This document shows, piece by piece, positions 58,017-64,000 of a stretch of DNA of 64,000 nucleotides. Positions within the stretch are counted from its first letter, which is position 1. Every line of letters begins with the position of its first letter. The stretch covers positions 1 through 64,000 of the forward strand of contig CACJWK010000005.1 in assembly GCA_902597095.1 (NCBI GenBank), read 5' to 3'. Both the position numbers and the translations under genes were made by a program. Origin of the DNA: an uncultured Pseudohongiella sp. (GTDB taxonomy: Bacteria > Pseudomonadota > Gammaproteobacteria > Pseudomonadales > Pseudohongiellaceae). The notes beneath the pieces are model-generated. The model was given only the letters and a program-made list of their open reading frames with translations. It made no database searches and was not told the DNA's origin.

Positions 58017-60050
58017 ATGTTGTTTCTAAAGCAAGCGCTTCGCGGTTATCGCGGTCATTCCCCGAAACCCACTTCGCAATCAAGCAGGTTGGTGTCTGCG
58101 CTTGGTCTGTTTGCCCTCATGACTGTCGCCTACGGGCAGGCACCGATTGCCGTCAACGAGGAAGTTCTGAAATCGGTCATGCGCGACGCCGATTCTTTCT
58201 CCCTGAAGGAGGGAAGCCCACCCGTCTATCGGGGTTTTAAGGGTGAGGCTGGCAGCGCAGACGCGGAATTGGTCGGTTATCTTTTTGAAACACCGGATTA
58301 TCCACCTGAAGAAGTAGGCTACAGTGCCCCCATCGACGTCCTCGTCGGAATTGACCTTCAGGGTACGCTGACCGGCATCGAAGTGCTGCACTACATCGAG
58401 TCTTATAAAAGTATCCGCGGTGATTTCATCAACAGCGAATATTTCCCTCAACAGTTTTCCCGCAAGAACATTACCGAAGACTTTCGGGTCGGCAGAGACA
58501 TTGATGGTATCTCCCGCGCAACGATAACCAGTTGGGCAGTAGCGCGGGGCGTCAGGGATTCTGCCCGTAAAATGGCACACAGCTATCTCCCGGATTCTGA
58601 GTATGTGGCGGCTACCAGCGGTGATGCAGTGGCACTGCGCGTGTACGAGGATCAGAGTTGGGATGACATGATCGAAAGTGGTCTGGTCAAGGAAATGCTG
58701 GTGATCCAGCCAGATCTCACTGAGCTTCATCTGTCACTCGCATTTATCGGACATGACGGCCTCGGAGAGCTGATGCTGGGAATCGATGATTATTCCCGTG
58801 CGGACCGCGATGCCAGCAACCGGTCGCGGGAAGGTAAAATGCTGCTGGTAGGGATTGATGGCAATTCATCTCAGCCGTTCAGACAGGAGCGTCTGGCAAT
58901 CAAGCAGGGGGATGAAGTCTATCCGGTTGAAAGGCGCCGGTTTGTCTATGCGGGTAGTGCAGACGCCGGCAAGATTAAAGATCGTACCCGCTTTGCGGGC
59001 GCTATTGTGCTGATCCCTGAGCTGGATCTGGCGGAGCCATTCTCAATCCTCTACAGCACTGAAGGAGTGGTCGGAGAGTTCGGCGGTATTCATGAAATGG
59101 CCTATCAGGTGCCTGAACTCGCCCTCGCGCTCTCCGACGGAGGGCCCATCGCTCCTGAACTGATTACCCTGTCAGAGAATGACGCCGAGAGGTTTCAGTT
59201 TCCGGAAGAAACGGTTTGGACTGAGCTGCTTGACAGCGCACCTCTGTCAGAGGTGTTTGCCGTGCTTTTTATCTGTGCTCTGGTGATGACGGCATTTGTC
59301 ATGAAAAAGGAAATACTGCGATGGGCAGCGTTGACGGTGACTCTGATCTACCTGGGCTGGATGGACGGTGGTTTTGTCTCAGTTTCCCATATCACCAATG
59401 GCATCAAATTAGGTCCTTCGTTGTTTCTGAATGATTTGCCTTTGCTGATCGTCATTGTGTTCACGGTGGTGACCGCTCTGCTGTGGGGTCGAATTTTCTG
59501 CTCTTCGCTATGCCCATTCGGTGCGCTGCAGGATTTCATCACACGAATCGTTCCCATACAGTTTCGCTATCAGGTGCCTCAGGCCGTTCACGATCTAGCT
59601 ATCTACTTAAAATACGCCATCCTGGCTTTTCTGGTCATGATGGCACTCGCCTATTCGGATTTGAGCCTCTTTCAGTACTTTGAGCCATTCGGAACGGTAT
59701 TCTACATTTCCCGCTCAATAGTGCTCTGGGTTATTGCCGCAGGGTTTCTGCTCGGCGCTGTGTTCATCCCACGGTTTTATTGCCGTTATGCCTGTCCGCT
59801 TGGAGCCTCCCTTGGCGTGGTTTCGCTGGTGTCACCGTTCAGAATCAAACGGGTGCAGCAGTGTGATGTCTGCAAAGTGTGTGAGCATGCCTGTCCGACC
59901 GGAGCGATCAGAGGTCCGGCGATTGATTTTAAGGAATGTGTCCGCTGCGACATTTGTGATTACAAGCTCATTGCAAAAGCCGGCGTATGTAAACATGATA
60001 TCGAAACTGTCAAAGTCCGGGTAAAGCACTGGGGCGAAGCAACCGCCTAG
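58017..60050 (+). CDS. NosR/NirI-like FMN-binding, polyferredoxin membrane protein
   Basis: ORF 57978..60050; FMN-binding domain with DIDGISRATITSWAV; TM segments; CSSLCPFGALQ, CRYACPLGA, CDVCKVCEHACPTGAI, CVRCDICD. Confidence 0.9.
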   Translation: MLFLKQALRGYRGHSPKPTSQSSRLVSALGLFALMTVAYGQAPIAVNEEVLKSVMRDADSFSLKEGSPPVYRGFKGEAGSADAELVGYLFETPDYPPEEVGYSAPIDVLVGIDLQGTLTGIEVLHYIESYKSIRGDFINSEYFPQQFSRKNITEDFRVGRDIDGISRATITSWAVARGVRDSARKMAHSYLPDSEYVAATSGDAVALRVYEDQSWDDMIESGLVKEMLVIQPDLTELHLSLAFIGHDGLGELMLGIDDYSRADRDASNRSREGKMLLVGIDGNSSQPFRQERLAIKQGDEVYPVERRRFVYAGSADAGKIKDRTRFAGAIVLIPELDLAEPFSILYSTEGVVGEFGGIHEMAYQVPELALALSDGGPIAPELITLSENDAERFQFPEETVWTELLDSAPLSEVFAVLFICALVMTAFVMKKEILRWAALTVTLIYLGWMDGGFVSVSHITNGIKLGPSLFLNDLPLLIVIVFTVVTALLWGRIFCSSLCPFGALQDFITRIVPIQFRYQVPQAVHDLAIYLKYAILAFLVMMALAYSDLSLFQYFEPFGTVFYISRSIVLWVIAAGFLLGAVFIPRFYCRYACPLGASLGVVSLVSPFRIKRVQQCDVCKVCEHACPTGAIRGPAIDFKECVRCDICDYKLIAKAGVCKHDIETVKVRVKHWGEATA

Positions 60051-60231
60051 TCAGCCCGATCGATGTTCTTTCGTAATGGAAATTCTCTGGCACTCCGAAG
60101 ACAGACCGAGTCTCCGGCAGGCCGTTGAGTTGACTGGCTTGAGTTCGCCCGGCAGAACGCTCTGGCGTCATTGCGCATCAGCCCTGAATTCGCTAGCTTA
60201 AGCCTCGCGCAACTAGGCCGAGAAGGAAGAC

Positions 60232-61086
60232 ATGCCCGAGATAAAACGCGGTAAGAAACTGAAGAACAGCGAGCAGCCCTGTCAGGCAGAGCTGGCAGAC
60301 AAATTTGTCTGTTATCAACGTTCAGTACAGGAGCCGGATCATGAGGTTCGTGTTTTCGATCAGGTTTATCGGGACGCCTTTAACACCAAGCCACTGACTC
60401 TGAGAGAGGATTTTTGTGGCACATTTGCGGTGTCCTGCAAATGGGCTAAGTCAGACAAGAATCGCCAGGCGGTCGGGCTTGATATCTGCCCTGAAACGCT
60501 CGCTTGGGGTATTGAAAACAATCTCGGCAAGCTGAAAGCCAAAGTGGCAGAGCGAGTTGAAGTTCTCGAACAGGACGTGCGTTCAACAACCGTACCGCAA
60601 GTTGATGTGCTGGCTGCCCAGAATTTCTCGTTCTGGTGCTTCAAAACCCGGGCAGAGGTCGTGAACTATTTCAAGATAGCCTATGAGAATCTGGGAGAAA
60701 AAGGTGTCATGGTCATGGACATGATGGGAGGCAAGGAATGCTATGCCTCGGACGTGACCGACAAGCGCACGATCATCAAGGGCAAAGACGGCTTCAAATA
60801 CCACTGGGAGCAGGCCTATTTCAATCCCGTCACTGCCGACTGCTCGTTCTTTATCCATTTTAAATTCGGTGACGGCAGCATGATCAAAAAGGCATTCGAA
60901 TACTACTGGCGGTTCTGGACTATCCCCGAGGTTCGCGAAATGCTGGCTGAAGCAGGATTCAGCATGAGTAAAGTGTACTGGGATATCGCCGACGAGGATG
61001 AAGATGCGGATTGGCAGGCGGTGGACGAAGCACCTAATGACGACAGCTGGCTTTGCTACGTAGTGGGTGTTAAGCAGGTGCAGTAA
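60232..61086 (+). CDS. Class I SAM-dependent methyltransferase
   Basis: 284 aa; LREDFCGTFAVSCKWAKSDKNRQAVGLDICPETLAWG, then VLAAQNFSFWCFKTRAEVVNYFK. Confidence 0.85.
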   Translation: MPEIKRGKKLKNSEQPCQAELADKFVCYQRSVQEPDHEVRVFDQVYRDAFNTKPLTLREDFCGTFAVSCKWAKSDKNRQAVGLDICPETLAWGIENNLGKLKAKVAERVEVLEQDVRSTTVPQVDVLAAQNFSFWCFKTRAEVVNYFKIAYENLGEKGVMVMDMMGGKECYASDVTDKRTIIKGKDGFKYHWEQAYFNPVTADCSFFIHFKFGDGSMIKKAFEYYWRFWTIPEVREMLAEAGFSMSKVYWDIADEDEDADWQAVDEAPNDDSWLCYVVGVKQVQ

Positions 61087-61303
61087 AGAGCAGCAAACAA
61101 AAGTAAAGCAGAGCAAAGAACGTTGAGGATAGCCTGGGAAAATTAAAGAAACCCAGGGAAAATTGAGAAAGCCCAGAAAAATCCCTCACAGACGAACAGC
61201 ACCGAAGAGGCCGGACCGTCTCAGTATGGATGGCTGTTGATCAGGGGAGAAGTTCAATGGCTGGCTCCGCCCCATTGCTTGGCGGCAAACAAGGGAGGGT
61301 AAT

Positions 61304-61328
61304 GCGGGTCAGTATCGGACCCGTCTTT
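61304..61328 (+). terminator. Probable intrinsic terminator between convergent genes
   Basis: GCGGGTC-AGTATCG-GACCCGT followed by CTTTT. Confidence 0.5.
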
Positions 61329-61333
61329 TGTGC

Positions 61334-61669
61334 TCAATTGAGTCTGTCCGCGTCGCCCGGCTGCAGCGCATAGGCCTCGCCACCGATCAGCACTTCCAGG
61401 GTATTGTCCGACTTCTCTTCCGAAAGTCCGATCATTTCATCATAAGGGCTTTGATGCCGGAGCACCATTTCACCAATGGTCACATCCTTAAATTTGCTCT
61501 GCAAAGAAAGCTTGTTGAATGATTTCAGGAAGCTGCCCTGCTCGTCAGTGACGTAGCGCTCCTCATTGTCCATTTGTACAGAGACCAGATAAAGACTCTG
61601 GTCGTGACAATGCAGGATGACTTTTTCGATGAAGTTAAGCTGGCGAAGCTCGGAGAGTTTAATTTTCAT
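61334..61669 (-). CDS. DUF6482-like hypothetical protein
   Basis: 111 aa; compact single-domain ORF; family assignment tentative. Confidence 0.6.
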   Translation of the reverse strand: MKIKLSELRQLNFIEKVILHCHDQSLYLVSVQMDNEERYVTDEQGSFLKSFNKLSLQSKFKDVTIGEMVLRHQSPYDEMIGLSEEKSDNTLEVLIGGEAYALQPGDADRLN

Positions 61670-61903
61670 GGCAGATTCCCCCGTTAGGTCACTGAAAGCC
61701 AGTACGCAGCGCGCACAGCGTTGGCTCAGTGCGCCGCGTCAATTCTTCCCGGATGCCGGGAGTAAAGGCTCTGCTGAGGTGGCTTTCCGCTTTGTGATTG
61801 CTTCAGCAGCACTTGGAGGATCCGATTCATAGTGCTCGCTTTTATGGGGGCAAACTCGCAGATCGTGGCATGGCGTCTGACCGCAGCGGCAGTGTGGAAC
61901 GTG

Positions 61904-63361
61904 CTATCGATCGATCCCGCCCATGGAATGAAATTTCGTTCCAAGAAAGTCTGCGATACCTTCTGCACCTCCTTCAGAGCCAATCCCCGATTGCTTCCAC
62001 CCCCCGAACGGGGCAACTTCTGTTGAAAACACACCGGAATTGGAGCAAACAATGCCGTACTCCAGCGCTTCTGCAACACGCATAACCCGGCCTACGTCCC
62101 GAGAGAAAAAATAAGCAGCCAGGCCATAGTCGGTTGCATTGGCTTTATTGATGACTTCATTTTCGCTCGTAAAGGTCTGAACAGCCGCGATTGGGCCGAA
62201 GATTTCTTCGGCAACCAGATCCATCGTATCGTCTACTGATCGCAGCAGGGTGGGCTGAAAAAATAAGCCTCCGAGCTCATGCCGGGCGCCTCCCAGAATC
62301 AGTTCTGCCCCTTTCGCGACGGCATCGCTGATCAGTTGCTCCATCTTGGCCATGGCCCGTTCATTGATCATCGGCCCAATATCGGTGCCGGTGGCAAAGC
62401 CATCAGCGACCCTGAGCGACCGAATGCCGTCCTGTAGTTTTTGAATGAATGCTTCAGAGGCAGTTTCCTGAACAAAAATACGGTTCGTGCAGACGCAAGT
62501 CTGGCCGCAATTGCGGAACTTTGTGGTAAGGCAGTGGCTGACCGCTTCCTCTAGATCGGCATCCTCGAAGACAATGAAAGGCGCGTTGCCACCAAGTTCA
62601 AGAGAGATTTTTTTCACTGTACTGGCGCACTGCTTCATCAGCAGTTTGCCAACGGCAGTGGAGCCGGTAAACGTAAATTTGGCAATTCTGGGGTGCTGCG
62701 TGAGAACCTCTCCGATTCCTTGACTGTCACTGCCCGCGACCACATTGAGAACGCCAGCCGGTAGGCCGGCACGCTGCGCCAGTTCACAGAGAGCGAGAGC
62801 TGACAGCGGTGTGGCGGGATCAGGTTTTATGACGATGGTGCACCCCGCCGCCAGCGCAGGGGCAGCTTTGCGGGTGATCATGGCATTAGGAAAATTCCAG
62901 GGCGTGATTGCACCGACAACTCCGACGGCTTGTTTGTAGGTTTGCAATCGGCGTTCCGGGGCAATGGTCGGGATTGTGGCTCCAAAGACCCGCTTGGCCT
63001 CTTCGGCATAATATTCGATGAATCCGGCGCCGTAACTGATCTCAGTGAGACTTTCAGCAAGCGGTTTTCCTTGCTCCCAGGTCATCAGCGCGGCAAGATC
63101 TTCGGCATTTTCCAGAATCAGGTCATGCCAGCGTCGCAGGACGGAGCTTCTTTCCTTAGCGCTTATCCTGCTCCAGCTGGCAAAGCTGCGATGAGCGGCC
63201 TCAACAGCCAGTTCGGCCTGCTCTTTCGGCCCGTCTGCAACTTCAGCAACAGTTTCTCCTGTTGCCGGGTTGGTGACAGGGATTGACTGAGCAGAGCTGA
63301 CCCAGTTGCCATCGATGAAATTATCGCAGCAGAGAAGGCCTTGATCCTTGAATGTGGGCAT
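61904..63361 (-). CDS. gabD: NAD(P)-dependent succinate-semialdehyde dehydrogenase-type aldehyde dehydrogenase
   Basis: 485 aa; GAITPWNFPNAMITRKAAPALAAGCTIVIKP, LELGGNAPFIVFEDADLEEAV, CGQTCVCTNRIFVQ. Confidence 0.88.
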   Translation of the reverse strand: MPTFKDQGLLCCDNFIDGNWVSSAQSIPVTNPATGETVAEVADGPKEQAELAVEAAHRSFASWSRISAKERSSVLRRWHDLILENAEDLAALMTWEQGKPLAESLTEISYGAGFIEYYAEEAKRVFGATIPTIAPERRLQTYKQAVGVVGAITPWNFPNAMITRKAAPALAAGCTIVIKPDPATPLSALALCELAQRAGLPAGVLNVVAGSDSQGIGEVLTQHPRIAKFTFTGSTAVGKLLMKQCASTVKKISLELGGNAPFIVFEDADLEEAVSHCLTTKFRNCGQTCVCTNRIFVQETASEAFIQKLQDGIRSLRVADGFATGTDIGPMINERAMAKMEQLISDAVAKGAELILGGARHELGGLFFQPTLLRSVDDTMDLVAEEIFGPIAAVQTFTSENEVINKANATDYGLAAYFFSRDVGRVMRVAEALEYGIVCSNSGVFSTEVAPFGGWKQSGIGSEGGAEGIADFLGTKFHSMGGIDR

Positions 63362-63601
63362 GTGGAGCTTCCTGATTAACGTGCCAGTGTTTCAGAGCCG
63401 CTGTCGCCACAAGACATTAACAGCGCACACAAGAGGAGCGTGAAAAGTTTGGTGACCGTAGAGCTTGTGAAGATCCTGATCAATGGTTTCTCTCGTTTTG
63501 CACATGCCTTTCAGCGTTTACAGATAGCCGCGCTGTCTGTTCGCGCTGGATAACAAGCTGATCGGATAAGCTTACATCCCTTGGTGCCGAATTTCGGGGC
63601 A

Positions 63602-63675
63602 GTTGCTACCCGCGGAATCTGGGTTGTCAGTCGGTAGCAACCACAGCAGCGCCGGCTAACGGCGGCGCTGCTGTG
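63602..63675. repeat. Two tandem perfect inverted repeats (hairpins) in an intergenic region
   Basis: GTTGCTACC(63602-63610)/GGTAGCAAC(63633-63641), then CACAGCAGCGCCG(63642-63654)/CGGCGCTGCTGTG(63663-63675). Confidence 0.85.
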
Positions 63676-63733
63676 ACGACTGTTTCAGGAGAAGGACAGG
63701 CTGCTGTCAGCCGCAGCCTCATTTTGAACGTGA

Positions 63734-64000
63734 CTAGTCCCGGCTGTCCTGTTCGAGCCAGGAAAAGTCGTCCTCGCTCTGCACCAGCAGACTGGCATTA
63801 TCCCGCCGGCGCTGCTCTTCTTCCTGAGCCCGTTTCAGGACGTCAGGTGGCAGGTCACGGCCGACCACGATCCCGCGGGGAGTCGTCGGCGCGTAATAAA
63901 TCCGGGCATTGGCCATTTCATCGGTTGTTTCCGGGCCGTAAACCACATCTTGCGTGGGATCCGGATTCCAGCGATTGCCTTCTGAGTTGTCAAACCACCA
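63734..64000 (-). CDS. C-terminal part of a truncated CDS, resembling the C-terminus of redoxin/copper type II monooxygenase-like proteins
   Basis: Frame stays open to the window edge: FDNSEGNRWNPDPTQDVVYGPETTDEMANARIYY, similar to the DNS..NP.NPDP..V..G..T.DEM pattern. Confidence 0.6.
   Translation of the reverse strand, partial: WWFDNSEGNRWNPDPTQDVVYGPETTDEMANARIYYAPTTPRGIVVGRDLPPDVLKRAQEEEQRRRDNASLLVQSEDDFSWLEQDSRD

Noticed and set aside
58080-58730. 216-aa minus-strand ORF
   Set aside because: Antisense to the NosR-like gene; shadow ORF.
61726-62085. Several overlapping short ORFs around 61.7-62.1 kb
   Set aside because: They overlap the 3' end of the aldehyde dehydrogenase gene and each other; no motif or consistent start signal.

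Overview
This is a 64 kb bacterial chromosomal segment. Its style suggests a marine-type gammaproteobacterium, but that is inferred from gene content only. It is densely coding and mostly metabolic, transport and envelope genes. I saw no rRNA, CRISPR array, transposase, integrase or phage gene. Main blocks: (1) a long minus-strand run (0.1-14.5 kb) with an MDR oxidoreductase, a TAXI-TRAP transporter, two FG-GAP/VCBS proteins, a PDZ lipoprotein, an ABC permease/ATPase pair, an M16 peptidase and a hypothetical protein; (2) an amidase and a dicarboxylate/amino-acid symporter; (3) a beta-barrel protein, a LolA-like protein and an MMPL/RND module (18.7-23.8 kb); (4) a cluster of FAD oxidoreductase, SDR-like protein, nitroreductase and receiver-like protein (24.4-27.9 kb); (5) a VOC protein and tag, then two genes interrupted only by in-frame stop codons (RidA-like, 2 stops; DUF2721-like, 3 stops) flanking a DUF5916-type protein; (6) a tRNA-Arg(TCG) followed by accessory genes (SGNH hydrolase, GNAT, PIG-L, two NHL paralogues, esterases, PQQ sugar dehydrogenase); (7) a TonB receptor, GT9 and GT2 transferases and a PETase/cutinase-like hydrolase; (8) a cytochrome c, a PQQ alcohol dehydrogenase with an Asp-x-Asp (lanthanide-type) signature, a thioesterase and a second PQQ dehydrogenase; (9) pckA, a cupin, a P1 peptidase, an orphan NosR-like flavo/iron-sulfur protein, a methyltransferase, an SSADH and a truncated CDS at the right edge. 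The findings I rate highest are the two in-frame-stop pseudogenes, the ABC-PDZ-FG-GAP operon, the PETase-like hydrolase, the Ln-signature PQQ dehydrogenase and the SDR lacking its YxxxK motif. All family calls come from reading motifs; no database search was run.
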